Assembly (NCBI RefSeq): GCF_003003275.1 | Contig: NZ_PVTO01000006.1 | Span: 53,317-117,316, forward strand | From: Alkalibacterium olivapovliticus | GTDB taxonomy: Bacteria; Bacillota; Bacilli; Lactobacillales; Carnobacteriaceae_A | Reading direction: 5' to 3' | Length of the DNA stretch: 64,000 nucleotides | Part shown: piece by piece, positions 29,816 to 39,091 of the stretch | Layout: every line of letters starts with the position of its first letter | How positions within the stretch are numbered: position 1 is the stretch's first letter | Notes under the pieces: generated by a model | Databases searched by the model: none | What the model saw: the letters and a program-made list of their open reading frames with translations, nothing else | What the model was told of the DNA's origin: nothing | Made by a program: the position numbers and the translations under genes

Positions 29816-31429
29816 TTAGTCTTCGGATGGTCTGCCTAAAAATTCTTCTACTGATCGCCTGACTTTATTGACCTGCAGACCGTACACGACCTGAACATTT
29901 TTATCTTTGATGATAACGCCGCTGGCACCTGTCTGGTCTCTGAGAACAGCCTCATCTACAACTTGAGGATCATCTACAGTTAAACGCAGACGTGTGTAAC
30001 AGTTAGTGATTGTTTTGATATTGTCATCTCCACCCAGTGCCTGAACAATCGTGCCTGCCATGCCGTCCTGAGCTTTGTCTGTTTCGTTTTCGATGACACC
30101 ATCAACAAGAGTACCTGCTTTCTTTGCCTTATAATCTTTCTTAGAATAGAGTCGTGTTTCGCTTGACGAATCTTCTCGCCCAATCGTTCTGTAATTGAAT
30201 TTTGTAATGAGGAAGCGGAATATAACATAATACAACCCAAAGTAAATCAGTCCGACCAAGATGTATAAAGGCCAGCGTGTTCGTTCGATCCCGAGTGGAA
30301 TGTTATATAGAAGAAAGTCAATAAACCCATTTGGTCCAATAGCACGTACACCGAGTAAATTCAGTGTGACCATGCTCAATCCACTTAAAACTGAGTGAAC
30401 AACAAACAATAATGGGGCAATAAACATAAATGAAAACTCAATCGGTTCAGTTACACCTGCAATAAATGAAGTGAAGATAGCAGGGATCAGAATAGCCTTA
30501 GCTTTAGCCTTATGTTCAGGCTTGGCAGTGTGATACATCGCTAAACAGGCTCCGATCAGTCCGAACATTTTAGAAATACCGCGTGCATCCCAGATAACAC
30601 TTTCTGACAGGACGCTAATTGAAGGCTCAGCCATTTCAGCAAAGTAGATATTTCGAGCTCCTTCAAAAAGCTCGCCGCCAACTTCTGCTACTCCACCTAA
30701 AGAAGTATAAAGGAACGGTGTATAAACAAGGTGATGGAGACCGGTTGGAATTAAAAGTCTTTCGAGAGTCCCGTAAAGGAATAATCCGAAGTTGCCGGCC
30801 TGATTTATAAATACCCCTGTAGAGTCGATACCGGATTGGACGATTGGCCAGACAAAGCTCATAAGGATGGCTGCTAAGACAACGATTGGAATCAAAATAA
30901 TGAAAACGAATCGTGAACCACCATAAATTTGAAAGGCATTATCAAATTCAATATCCGCATATTTATTGTGTACAAATGCAGTGATGACACCTAAAATAAT
31001 ACCCAAAAACACACCCATATCTAGAACTTGAACACCAAGAACCATGGTTTGTCCTGTTCCTTGAAGAGCAGCAGGATCAACTAATAGTTCGTTCAATGAT
31101 AAAAAGTTGTTCATTGCATGAATAAAAACTAAGTAGCCTAATAATGACGTAAAACCGGCTTCTGCTTTTTTCTTGTCGGCAAGGCCCATGGCTATCCCCA
31201 CACAGAAAATGAGGCCTAAATTGGTTAATATTGAAACAAGCGAACCGGATAATATCGTTCCGAATCCCATTGTGATGGGGTTATTTAAAAATGGAACGGT
31301 TTCAATCAATTGCGCGTTGGTAAACAGATTACCGATTGCAATCAGAATACCGGCTATCGGTAAAATAAGGACGGGAATGAACATGGCTTTGGCGAACCGC
31401 TGCATGCCATTCATTAATTTGTCTTTCAT
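29816..31429 (-). CDS. glvC: Alpha-glucoside PTS transporter EIICB (GlvC/MalB type)
   Basis: A 537-residue PTS permease importing maltose or similar alpha-glucosides as 6'-phosphates. The EIIC part (about 1-415) has eight or more hydrophobic segments and GVTEPIEFSFMFI. The EIIB part near the C-terminus has the phospho-Cys in TITNCYTRLRL. There is no EIIA domain, so phosphate must come from another EIIA, such as the one fused to MalT or a free glucose-type EIIA. The start at 31429 is chosen because GGAGGA lies 9 bases upstream; a longer frame to 31468 would run through that site. It is followed by glvA. Confidence 0.9.
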   Translation of the reverse strand: MKDKLMNGMQRFAKAMFIPVLILPIAGILIAIGNLFTNAQLIETVPFLNNPITMGFGTILSGSLVSILTNLGLIFCVGIAMGLADKKKAEAGFTSLLGYLVFIHAMNNFLSLNELLVDPAALQGTGQTMVLGVQVLDMGVFLGIILGVITAFVHNKYADIEFDNAFQIYGGSRFVFIILIPIVVLAAILMSFVWPIVQSGIDSTGVFINQAGNFGLFLYGTLERLLIPTGLHHLVYTPFLYTSLGGVAEVGGELFEGARNIYFAEMAEPSISVLSESVIWDARGISKMFGLIGACLAMYHTAKPEHKAKAKAILIPAIFTSFIAGVTEPIEFSFMFIAPLLFVVHSVLSGLSMVTLNLLGVRAIGPNGFIDFLLYNIPLGIERTRWPLYILVGLIYFGLYYVIFRFLITKFNYRTIGREDSSSETRLYSKKDYKAKKAGTLVDGVIENETDKAQDGMAGTIVQALGGDDNIKTITNCYTRLRLTVDDPQVVDEAVLRDQTGASGVIIKDKNVQVVYGLQVNKVRRSVEEFLGRPSED

Positions 31430-31499
31430 AGCTGTCTTTCCTCCAATGGTTTTACTTTTTAGAAGCATCGTCTAAAAAGATTAGTAATGTGATACGTTG

Positions 31500-31529
31500 A
31501 GTATAGCGTGGAAGCGTTTAAAATGTTAG
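31500..31529 (-). promoter_or_regulatory. Predicted glvC promoter with overlapping cre-like site
   Basis: Read on the minus strand, CTAACA (31529-31524), an 18-base spacer and TATACT (31505-31500). The spacer holds TTTAAACGCTTCCAC, a cre-like element with mismatches at the outer positions, which would give glucose repression. Confidence 0.5.
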
Positions 31530-31545
31530 GGTATTGGACGCAAAC

Positions 31546-31577
31546 GAAACGTGTTTCTCAAAAGCGAAACACGTTCC
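31546..31577. promoter_or_regulatory. Twin GAAAC-N2-GTTTC operator upstream of glvC
   Basis: GAAACGTGTTTC (31546) and GAAACACGTTCC (31566) are two dyads exactly 20 bp apart, two helical turns. They lie 17 bp upstream of the -35 box. Together they also form a 10-bp stem (31548-31557 with 31566-31575), so a weak terminator of the rpiR-type gene is an alternative reading. Confidence 0.55.
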
Positions 31578-31595
31578 GGGTATTTATTGATTAAA

Positions 31596-32342
31596 CTATT
31601 GATTAAGATAACGTTCGATGATCAGTTCAAAAGAAAGCAGGACGCCAGGGAAGAAGAGATTAGGCAGAAGATTACGGTCATCCAGTTTATGCGAATCATG
31701 AATCTGGATATTTAAATCTGACAATTTAGCTATTCTGTTTTCTGATTCCTGAGTGATTGAAATGGTGAAAATACCGGCTTCTGACGCTTTTTTCAGTTTT
31801 TCATAGACCTGCTCCGTTTCGCCGGATCTCGAGACGACAATCATAACGGCAATATCGTTCAGATTATTTTCAAATATACCGACAGAGTCAGAACCACTCG
31901 CCAGCATGGCTTTCTTTCCAAGAGTCAGGAGCTTTTTATACATATATTCAGCGATGATTTTAGAAAAACCGGTAGCGTACAGGAAAATATATTTTTCTTT
32001 GTTCATCAGTACGGTTCGAATAAAGGTGTCCATCGTTTCCTGTGAACAGTTTACAAACAGGCTTGAAATCTCCTGACTGAGCAGCAGGCTTTCTGAAGTT
32101 CCTTCACTGTATTCTGATTTTTTGACTAAAGGAAGCAGGGAATAATACATATCTGTAAACCCACTGTATCCCAATTTTTTTGACAATCTGATGACTGACG
32201 CAGGCGAGGTAAATGTTTCTTTGGCGACTGCGCGGACACCCATATCCTGTATATCTGAGATGTTTTCAACGACGTATCTTAAAATGTCTTTCTCCAGATT
32301 TGTCAATTGTTTTCCTGATGTTAATTTATTGAGGTCGATCAA
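31596..32342 (-). CDS. RpiR/MurR family transcriptional regulator (GlvR-like)
   Basis: A 248-residue regulator with an N-terminal RpiR helix-turn-helix (about 1-75; VRAVAKETFTSPASVIRLSKKLGYSG, whose core is SPASVIRLSKKLGYSG) and a C-terminal SIS sugar-phosphate-binding domain (about 105-230; YLYATG-like FLYATGFSKI and VVSRSGETEQV). It starts with TTG at 32342, eight bases after AGGAGG. It lies directly upstream of glvC-glvA on the same strand, so it probably senses maltose-6'-phosphate or glucose-6-phosphate and controls that operon, like GlvR in B. subtilis. The paired dyads just after it are a candidate target. Confidence 0.85.
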   Translation of the reverse strand: MIDLNKLTSGKQLTNLEKDILRYVVENISDIQDMGVRAVAKETFTSPASVIRLSKKLGYSGFTDMYYSLLPLVKKSEYSEGTSESLLLSQEISSLFVNCSQETMDTFIRTVLMNKEKYIFLYATGFSKIIAEYMYKKLLTLGKKAMLASGSDSVGIFENNLNDIAVMIVVSRSGETEQVYEKLKKASEAGIFTISITQESENRIAKLSDLNIQIHDSHKLDDRNLLPNLFFPGVLLSFELIIERYLNQ

Positions 32343-32366
32343 AGGAAAACCTCCTAGTTTGATATG

Positions 32367-33227
32367 TTAATCTTTTTTCTTCTGTATAACCTGTCTAACG
32401 GATTCCAGTGAGTCTTTCCCTCTCTCACCCATTAACAGCATAGCGTTGACATACAAAGCATCCAGCAGACTAAGCTGAGCGATTCGAGAGGCTAAAGCTT
32501 CAGATCGAAAATCAGTTTCCTCAGATAATGTATGCAGAGCGATGTCCGACTGACTGCTTAATGCTGATTGAGCAAAACCTGTCAGAGAAATCGTGAATAC
32601 TTTTTTGGATTTAACGACGTTTAAAATATCCAGAAGGTCGTTCGTTTGTCCAGTATGTGAAATCAGAACAGCCACATCTCCTTCTTTAAGTTGTGAAGCT
32701 GACATCAGCTGCAGGTGAGAGTCCATTTGAGCGTTGACGTTCAGACCTGTCCGGATAAACTTATGATACCCGTCTAAGGCAATAATCATAGATCCTCCCA
32801 CCCCAAAGAATTCCAGACGATTGGAATGGACGATTTTATCCACTGCTTCCTTGAAATTCTGTTCGTTGATGACCTCCAGCGTATCATTCAGGGTTCTAAT
32901 ATTAGATTGAAATACTTTTTCCAAGATTGTTAATTCACTGTCACTTTTAACGACCTTCTCGTGGACATCGTTAAAGGTGTGGCTCATTTCCTGAGCCATT
33001 GCTATTTTAAGTTCCTGGAATCCTGAGTAGCCTAATTTTTTACAGAACCGGAAAATAGTAGAATCGGCAAGACCAAGGTCGTGTCCGATTTGACTGATGG
33101 TACCATGCATGATCTTTTCAGGATTATCAGTTATGTACCTTGCAACTTCAGACTCTTTAGAACTGAGCGAATGAGTCACAGTTAAAAGGCGTGTTCTTAG
33201 ATCTTTAGTTTTTAATGATTGAGTCAT
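32367..33227 (-). CDS. RpiR/MurR family transcriptional regulator (probably gluconate-linked)
   Basis: A 286-residue RpiR regulator. The HTH region includes ISQIGHDLGLADSTIFRFCKKLGYSG (core ADSTIFRFCKKLGYSG), and the SIS domain includes FFGVGGSMIIALDGYHKF and LISHTGQTNDL. The ATG at 33227 is chosen because GAGGTG lies 7 bases upstream; an in-frame GTG overlaps that site. It is divergent from gnd-gntK across a 148-bp gap that contains an 18-bp perfect palindrome, so regulation of gluconate genes by a phosphorylated intermediate such as 6-phosphogluconate is likely (inference). It is followed by the second RpiR gene after 24 bp. Confidence 0.83.
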   Translation of the reverse strand: MTQSLKTKDLRTRLLTVTHSLSSKESEVARYITDNPEKIMHGTISQIGHDLGLADSTIFRFCKKLGYSGFQELKIAMAQEMSHTFNDVHEKVVKSDSELTILEKVFQSNIRTLNDTLEVINEQNFKEAVDKIVHSNRLEFFGVGGSMIIALDGYHKFIRTGLNVNAQMDSHLQLMSASQLKEGDVAVLISHTGQTNDLLDILNVVKSKKVFTISLTGFAQSALSSQSDIALHTLSEETDFRSEALASRIAQLSLLDALYVNAMLLMGERGKDSLESVRQVIQKKKD

Positions 33228-33285
33228 AATGCCCACCTCAGTTAATTAGTTTGTTCCCATACTAATTATAAAGATAAAAGAGGAG

Positions 33286-33303
33286 AAAGAAAATATTTTC
33301 TTT
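33286..33303. promoter_or_regulatory. Perfect 18-bp palindrome in the rpiR-gnd intergenic region
   Basis: AAAGAAAATATTTTCTTT reads the same on both strands. A looser dyad (GAAAGAAAT...ATTCTTTTC) follows about 10 bp later. It is placed between the divergent regulator and gnd, so it is a candidate operator. High A/T content makes chance symmetry more likely than usual. Confidence 0.5.
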
Positions 33304-33375
33304 AAAAGACTTGAAAGAAATAAAATTCTTTTCTATACTAAGGGTGTCGAAAAAAATTCTATGGAGGACTAAAAT

Positions 33376-34275
33376 ATGAAAATAGCATTATGTGGACTAG
33401 GAAAAATGGGACTTAATTTAGTAAGAAATTTAATTGAAAATGAACACGAGGTTATAGCCTACGATATAGATGATCAGGCAATTAGAGCGGCTGAGAAAGC
33501 AGGGGCCATTGGTGCAAAATCGTTGGATAACCTGGTGGCAGCCTTTTCTGGTGATAGAAAAGTCATTTGGATGATGGTACCGGCAGGAGACATTACGCAG
33601 AATTTGATCAATGAACTAACACCGCTGTTGGACGAGGAGGATATTCTGATGGATGGAGGGAACGCTTTTTATAAAGACAGCATCAGACGCGCAGCTGAAC
33701 TGAAAACTAAAGGTATACATTATATTGATATAGGTACCAGTGGCGGTATGGAAGGCGCACGACATGGTGCCTGCACTATGGTCGGTGGAGAAAAAGACAT
33801 AGTAGAGGAAATAGAAACTGTATTTCGAGATGTGTCAGTCGAAGATGGCTATCTTTATACTGGACTGGCTGGAAGTGGCCATTTTCTTAAAATGGTACAC
33901 AACGGAGTAGAATATGGCATGATGCAGGCAATCGGCGAAGGATTCGATATACTCGAGAAAAGTCATTTCGATTATGATCATGAGAAGGTAGCTAAAGTCT
34001 GGAATAACGGATCAGTTATTCGTTCGTGGCTGATGGAATTGATGCAATCCGCTTTTTCTGAAGATCCAAGACTGGACGATATCAAAGGGGTAGTCCAGGC
34101 ATCAGGCGAAGGCAAGTGGACAGTGGAAACGGCAATGGAACTGGAAACAGCTGCTCCTGTCATAGCATTGTCTCTCATGATGAGAAATCGCTCTCTGGAA
34201 AATGATACTTTCAGTGGAAAGGTTGTTGCGTCTTTAAGAAACCAGTTCGGTGGACACTCTGTAGAGAATTCGTAA
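33376..34275 (+). CDS. gnd: 6-phosphogluconate dehydrogenase, decarboxylating (short form)
   Basis: Oxidises 6-phosphogluconate to ribulose-5-phosphate and CO2. The 299-residue length matches the short, mostly NAD-linked GndA/YqeC class rather than the 470-residue form. The Rossmann motif is LCGLGKMGLNLVRN, substrate-binding stretches are DGGNAFYKDS and DIGTSGGMEGAR, and the catalytic Lys/Asn region is GHFLKMVHNGVEYGMMQ. GGAGG precedes the ATG. It is followed after 109 bp by gluconate kinase, so the pair makes a short gluconate catabolic operon. No gluconate permease is in the window. Confidence 0.92.
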   Translation: MKIALCGLGKMGLNLVRNLIENEHEVIAYDIDDQAIRAAEKAGAIGAKSLDNLVAAFSGDRKVIWMMVPAGDITQNLINELTPLLDEEDILMDGGNAFYKDSIRRAAELKTKGIHYIDIGTSGGMEGARHGACTMVGGEKDIVEEIETVFRDVSVEDGYLYTGLAGSGHFLKMVHNGVEYGMMQAIGEGFDILEKSHFDYDHEKVAKVWNNGSVIRSWLMELMQSAFSEDPRLDDIKGVVQASGEGKWTVETAMELETAAPVIALSLMMRNRSLENDTFSGKVVASLRNQFGGHSVENS

Positions 34276-34384
34276 GAACGGATGAACTAGCCTCTTGGCT
34301 TATGTATGATAAAGCGCTAGAATGAAGTGTAGGCAACAGAGGTAAACGGATCACCAGTACAGTCACGGGAAGGATCAAGATGAA

Positions 34385-35917
34385 ATGAGTAAGTATTCCA
34401 TTGGAGTAGATATAGGGACGACAAGTACAAAGGCGGTTTTATTCACCGAATCGGGCGAAAGTGTGCATCAGGCGACTATTGAGTATCCGCTGCTGACACC
34501 CGTTCCGAAAGTAGCGGTACAAGACCCGGATGAAATAGTTGAAGCGGTTGTTACAGCAATCAAGCGGGTTGCTGAAGAACAGATCCTCGAGCAGAATGAA
34601 TTAAGTGTCATTTCGTTCAGCTCTGCTATGCACAGCATTATAGTTGTAGATAAAGAAGGTCAGCCACTGACGCCATCAATCACCTGGGCTGATCAGCGTA
34701 GTGAACCATATGCAAAAGCTTTAAAAAGCACAAATGGGCAGTCTATTTACGAAAAAACAGGCACACCTATCCATCCAATGTCTCCTTTAAGCAAACTGAT
34801 CTGGCTGAGAGAAGAAGAGTCAGCTGTTTTTGAGCAGGCATATAAATTTGTTGGGATAAAAGAATATGTCTTTTATCGTCTGTTCGACCGGTACGTTATT
34901 GATTATTCGGTAGCATCAGCAACAGGGCTATTCAACATGTTTACTTTAGACTGGGACAGTGAAGCCTTGGAGACGGCTGGCATTTCAAGTGGTAAGCTGT
35001 CTGAGATCGTGCCAACGACTGAAATCTTTAAAGGTGTAAATAAACAGCTGGCTGAAAGGATGGGGATCGATCCGAAGATTCCCGTAGTTATAGGTGCTAA
35101 CGACGGGTGTCTCGCCAATCTGGGAGTCAATGCTATTGATAAAGGAACAGTAGCGGTTACAATCGGGACTAGTGGAGCAATCCGGACAGTTGTCGATGAA
35201 CCGGTTACGGATCCTGATGGGAGAATATTTTGTTATGCATTGACCGATCAGCATTGGGTCATCGGAGGACCTGTGAACAATGGTGGGATGATTTTGAGAT
35301 GGCTAAGAGATGAACTGTGTGTTAAGGAAATAGATGAGTCTAAAGAGACAGGAATAGAGGCATATGACCTGATTACTGAAAAAGCAGCGACTATCCGACC
35401 AGGATCAAACGGTTTGCTATTTCACCCATATTTGTCAGGTGAACGCGCACCCTCATGGAACGCCAATGCCAGAGGATCATTTTATGGGTTGGCATTGCAT
35501 CACAAACGGGAACATATGATGAGAGCAGTGCTCGAGGGAATCAACTTGAATCTGTACATGGTAATGAAGGCACTGGAAGACATTATTGGACGGCCAGCAA
35601 AGATTCATGCGACCGGCGGATTTGCGCAGTCAGAAGTCTGGCGTCAGATGCTTGCTGATATTTTTAATCAGGAAGTACATATTCCTCAAACAGTCGAAAG
35701 TGCCTGCCTAGGTGCATCGGTATTGGGCCGGTTTGCGGTAGGCGAACTGAAAAGCCTGTCTGCAATCGAAGACTTGGTCAAAACAGAAACGATAAATAAA
35801 CCGGAAGTGGAAGCCGTCAGCATATACGAAGAGCTGATTCCAATATACAGTCGATTGAGCCGGATCTTCGAACAGGAATATGATGCAATCAGCGACTTTC
35901 AGACAAAATATAAGTGA
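34385..35917 (+). CDS. gntK: Gluconate kinase (FGGY family)
   Basis: Phosphorylates gluconate to 6-phosphogluconate. At 510 residues it matches Firmicutes GntK. The N-terminal nucleotide-binding stretch is SIGVDIGTTSTKAVLF, catalytic Asp lies in ITWADQRSEP, and the C-terminal FGGY signature region includes GERAPSWNANARGSFYGL and HATGGFAQSEVW. Related FGGY kinases act on xylulose or glycerol, but pairing with gnd favours gluconate. The ribosome site (AAGGA) is modest. The first intergenic repeat unit begins about 40 bp after the stop. Confidence 0.88.
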   Translation: MSKYSIGVDIGTTSTKAVLFTESGESVHQATIEYPLLTPVPKVAVQDPDEIVEAVVTAIKRVAEEQILEQNELSVISFSSAMHSIIVVDKEGQPLTPSITWADQRSEPYAKALKSTNGQSIYEKTGTPIHPMSPLSKLIWLREEESAVFEQAYKFVGIKEYVFYRLFDRYVIDYSVASATGLFNMFTLDWDSEALETAGISSGKLSEIVPTTEIFKGVNKQLAERMGIDPKIPVVIGANDGCLANLGVNAIDKGTVAVTIGTSGAIRTVVDEPVTDPDGRIFCYALTDQHWVIGGPVNNGGMILRWLRDELCVKEIDESKETGIEAYDLITEKAATIRPGSNGLLFHPYLSGERAPSWNANARGSFYGLALHHKREHMMRAVLEGINLNLYMVMKALEDIIGRPAKIHATGGFAQSEVWRQMLADIFNQEVHIPQTVESACLGASVLGRFAVGELKSLSAIEDLVKTETINKPEVEAVSIYEELIPIYSRLSRIFEQEYDAISDFQTKYK

Positions 35918-35958
35918 TGAATTGCGAATAAGCTATCAGATGAACTGAAAATTAGGAA

Positions 35959-36365
35959 TGAGCTGTGGAGTGGAAGCTTTACCTGCTGACTGAGACTAGA
36001 ATTAAGAGTGAGCGGTGAAGTAAAAGCTTTAACCAGCTGACTGAAACCGAAAATAAGAGTGAGTAGGGAAGTAAACTGGTTAAAATGCCTACTGAAACCC
36101 AGAATAAGAATAAGTAGGGAAGTAAACTAATTAACGTGTCGACTGAAGCAACAATCAGTAGTGAGTAGGGAAGTAAACTGGTTAAAATGCCTACTGAAAC
36201 CCAGAATAAGAATGAGTAGGGAAGTAAACTAATTAACGTACCGACTGAAACAACAATCAGTAATCAGCGGTGAAATACGCCAACTATACTGCGAGATCAG
36301 AACCAAGTGCGGTATCAACTAAGACAGATAAGACTCAAATACTAGCGCTCTTATGAAAAACGACA
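35959..36365. repeat. 51-bp tandem array with alternating unit types
   Basis: TGAG-type anchors lie at 35959, 36009, 36060, 36111, 36162, 36213, 36264 and 36315, with steps of 50, then 51 six times. Units at 36060 and 36162 are nearly identical, as are 36111 and 36213, so two types alternate in a 102-bp higher-order unit. The 36060-type carries AGTAGG...CCTACT as an inverted repeat. The array fills the gap between gntK and the MORN-like gene. Confidence 0.9.
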
Positions 36366-36384
36366 CTTAAGTGATAAGGGGGAA

Positions 36385-36405
36385 GGGAAGTTCTCGGAAC
36401 TTCCC
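36385..36405 (+). promoter_or_regulatory. Hairpin over the ribosome-binding region of the MORN-like gene
   Basis: GGGAAGTTC and GAACTTCCC form a perfect 9-bp stem with loop TCG, ending 7 bases before an ATG. There is no T run. It would hide the only purine-rich stretch (GGAAGGGAAG) available as a ribosome site. Confidence 0.5.
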
Positions 36406-36412
36406 AACATAT

Positions 36413-36694
36413 ATGCTAAAAAAGAAAGAATATGCTAACGGACAGAAGGTTTACTTATTAGAAGACAGCTACCTCACTTATTATTTTGAAGATGGGACAG
36501 TTAAATCTAAAGGCCCTTTTATCAATGACATGATGGAAGGGGAATGGATTTTTTACCGTAAGACAGGGGAGCTGTGGCAAGTCGGTCATTTCAAAGAAAA
36601 TGTGAAACATGGACGATGGGTTCGTTATGACAGAGAAAATCAGATTGAGTATGATGAAGAATTTAACGAAGGAAAAATAATAAAGAAAAAATAA
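36413..36694 (+). CDS. MORN-like / YwqK-type small protein
   Basis: A 93-residue protein with about three MORN-like repeats: YYFEDGTVKSKGPFINDMMEGEW, FYRKTGELWQVGHFKENVKHGRW and a weaker third copy (each matching G-x-W spacing; key residues are the DG/TGE turns and the terminal GEW or GRW). Such proteins are often annotated as antitoxin component YwqK, but no toxin partner is adjacent. The start is uncertain: ATG at 36413 lacks a clear ribosome site outside a hairpin, while GTG at 36371 would add 14 residues through that hairpin. The function is unknown. Confidence 0.55.
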   Translation: MLKKKEYANGQKVYLLEDSYLTYYFEDGTVKSKGPFINDMMEGEWIFYRKTGELWQVGHFKENVKHGRWVRYDRENQIEYDEEFNEGKIIKKK

Positions 36695-36719
36695 GAGCGA
36701 CTAATTTAATACGGTGAAA

Positions 36720-36762
36720 AGAGTTATGAGGTGTGCAAGTTGCCATCCGTGGCTCTTTTTTT
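36720..36762 (+). terminator. Terminator after the MORN-like gene
   Basis: AGAGTTATG pairs with CGTGGCTCT using several G-U pairs, followed by TTTTTTTT. Confidence 0.55.
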
Positions 36763-36911
36763 TATGAAACCGCAATCTTTAATATACATAAAAAATACAT
36801 ATAATGGCTATTTTAAACAAAATAAGGCAATATTAATAAAATATATTGCATAAATAATTTTATAATGGTATTATTTTCTTCAAGCCGACATAGACAAAGG
36901 AGACAGGACTT

Positions 36912-38369
36912 ATGAAGAAAAGTATAAAAGGAATTATTGCCTTACTTATATTAATGAGCACGTTTATGATCCCGGGGACTTCAGCATCTGCTGAGGATGG
37001 ATCAGCTTTACAGCGAGTACAGGATGCAGGAGTCCTCGTCGTTGGAACAAGCGCAGACTTTCCACCGTTTGAATTTTATGCCGTAGTAGATGGTGAGCGT
37101 CAGGTTGTCGGAATGGACATGATGATCGCTCAAAAGATAGCGGATGATTTAGGAGTGGAACTGCAGATAGAGGATATCGGGTTCGACAGTCTGCTGCCAG
37201 CTTTAGAAGCCAGAAACGTCGACGTCATTATAGCCGGTATGACACCAACTGCTGAACGTAGAAGAAGTGTAGACTTCTCAGACATTTATTTCCAGACTTT
37301 CCAGAATGTTATGGTTCGAGCTGAAGATGAAGAAGTGTATCCTACAATTGAATCCTTAAGCGGACTGACAGTAGGTGTTCAGACTGGATCGCTTCAGGAA
37401 TCATTGGCTGAACAAATTCCGGATGCAGAAGTTATGAGTCTGACTGACTTAAATGACTTACTGCTTGCATTGAAAACAAACCGTATTGAAGCCATTGTTA
37501 TGCAGGGCCCTAACGCTGAAGCTCATGCAGGGAATGATCCAGACTTACATACATTTGTTGGGGATTTTGAATTAGATGGCGATGATGAAGGGTCTGCAAT
37601 TGCCTTCAGACAAGGCGAAGATTCATTAGTTGAAGCCGTTAACGAAAGTTTAGCTGAAATAGCAGAACAAAATTTAACTGATGACTATCTGGCAACTGCT
37701 GGAGAATATATGGCACAAGAAGCAGGAGACGATGGATTCGTTGCCAGTTATTGGGAATACTTCTGGGATGGAACATTGATCACATTACTTATCTCCGCTT
37801 TAGGCGTGATTTTCGGACTGATTATTGGATCGCTATTAGCCTTGATGCGTTTATCCAAGCAAGTGCTGGTTAGATTCCCTGCCACAGCTTACGTTGAATT
37901 TGTTCGTGGTACACCTTTATTGATTCAAGTCATGTTTATCTACTTTGCTTCAGGTATGTTCTTTAACCTGCCGGCACTGATAGCTGGTATCATTGCTGTA
38001 TCGCTTAACTCAGGAGCCTATATTGCAGAAATCATCAGGGGTGGAATAAATTCTGTTAATAAAGGCCAGGATGAAGCTGCAAGAAGTTTGGGAATGAGCA
38101 AGAAACAGACAATGCGTCATATCGTATTCCCGCAGGCACTGAAAAATATCTGGCCGGCATTGGGTAATGAATTTATTACCATCATCAAAGAGTCTTCTAT
38201 CGTATCTGTAATCGGTGTAGGCGAACTGATTTTCCAGACAAGAGTGGTTCGTTCGATTTCATTCCAAGGTATTCTACCATTGTTCGTGACAATGCTGATA
38301 TACTTTGTATTGACGTATACTCTAACTAAACTCTTGAACTTCTACGAAGGGAGAATGAATCATGATTAA
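36912..38369 (+). CDS. glnP: Glutamine/polar amino acid ABC transporter, fused binding protein-permease
   Basis: A 485-residue fusion of an extracellular family-3 binding domain (about 28-260, after a signal peptide ending near SASAED) to a membrane permease domain (about 280-480; [29 protein letters not shown]-like [14 protein letters not shown]). This architecture is known for lactococcal GlnP, which imports glutamine and glutamate. The sequence has one binding domain; L. lactis GlnP has two. The last 8 bases overlap glnQ. AAGGAGACAGG precedes the ATG. The AT-rich leader (36780-36880) probably holds the promoter, including a TATAAT. Confidence 0.9.
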   Translation: MKKSIKGIIALLILMSTFMIPGTSASAEDGSALQRVQDAGVLVVGTSADFPPFEFYAVVDGERQVVGMDMMIAQKIADDLGVELQIEDIGFDSLLPALEARNVDVIIAGMTPTAERRRSVDFSDIYFQTFQNVMVRAEDEEVYPTIESLSGLTVGVQTGSLQESLAEQIPDAEVMSLTDLNDLLLALKTNRIEAIVMQGPNAEAHAGNDPDLHTFVGDFELDGDDEGSAIAFRQGEDSLVEAVNESLAEIAEQNLTDDYLATAGEYMAQEAGDDGFVASYWEYFWDGTLITLLISALGVIFGLIIGSLLALMRLSKQVLVRFPATAYVEFVRGTPLLIQVMFIYFASGMFFNLPALIAGIIAVSLNSGAYIAEIIRGGINSVNKGQDEAARSLGMSKKQTMRHIVFPQALKNIWPALGNEFITIIKESSIVSVIGVGELIFQTRVVRSISFQGILPLFVTMLIYFVLTYTLTKLLNFYEGRMNHD

Positions 38370-39087
38370 AGTGAACCACTTGAAAAAATCATTTGGAAAA
38401 AACGAAGTACTGAAAGATATCAATGAGGAGTTTAATCAGGGAGAAGTGGTCGTCGTCATCGGCCCTTCCGGATCGGGGAAATCAACTTTTCTCCGTTGCT
38501 TGAATTTACTTGAAGAACCGACTGAAGGCGAAATTGTTTTCGAAGGAACAACACTGACTGGTTTGAAAGAAAAAGACTTGAACCAGCTGCGCCAGAAAAT
38601 GGGGATGGTGTTCCAGCAGTTCAATCTATTTCCTCATAAGACAGCTAAAGAAAATTTGACAATCGCACCAATCAAATCCAAAGGGACGAGTCAAAATGAA
38701 GCTGACCAGAAAGCAGTTCAGTTATTAAGACAAGTTGGATTAGGCGACAAAGAGGATGCGTACCCTGCAAGTCTCTCAGGTGGTCAGCAACAGCGTGTGG
38801 CGATTGCCCGAGCACTGGCGATGGATCCGGACGTCATGCTGTTTGATGAACCGACATCAGCGTTAGATCCTGAGATGGTTGGAGAAGTACTGAAGGTTAT
38901 GAAAGACTTGGCACAATCAGGTATGACAATGGTCGTGGTTACACACGAGATGGGATTTGCCCGTGAAGTAGCAGACCGAGTATTGTTTATGGATGATGGT
39001 CTGATTGTTGAACAAGGGACACCAGATGCTATTTTTTCCGCTCCGAAACATGCGCGTACGCAGGATTTCTTGTCGAAAGTATTATAA
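38362..39087 (+). CDS. glnQ: Glutamine/polar amino acid ABC transporter ATP-binding protein
   Basis: A 241-residue ATPase. Walker A is [12 protein letters not shown], the Q-loop is [11 protein letters not shown], the signature is [15 protein letters not shown], and Walker B is [13 protein letters not shown]. It overlaps glnP by 8 bp, so translation is coupled and stoichiometry is fixed with the fused permease. A strong terminator follows. Confidence 0.93.
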   Translation: MIKVNHLKKSFGKNEVLKDINEEFNQGEVVVVIGPSGSGKSTFLRCLNLLEEPTEGEIVFEGTTLTGLKEKDLNQLRQKMGMVFQQFNLFPHKTAKENLTIAPIKSKGTSQNEADQKAVQLLRQVGLGDKEDAYPASLSGGQQQRVAIARALAMDPDVMLFDEPTSALDPEMVGEVLKVMKDLAQSGMTMVVVTHEMGFAREVADRVLFMDDGLIVEQGTPDAIFSAPKHARTQDFLSKVL

Positions 39088-39091
39088 AGTA

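Noticed and set aside
35959..36365. CRISPR array
   Set aside because: Units are contiguous 51-bp repeats without unique spacers, and no cas genes are in the window.
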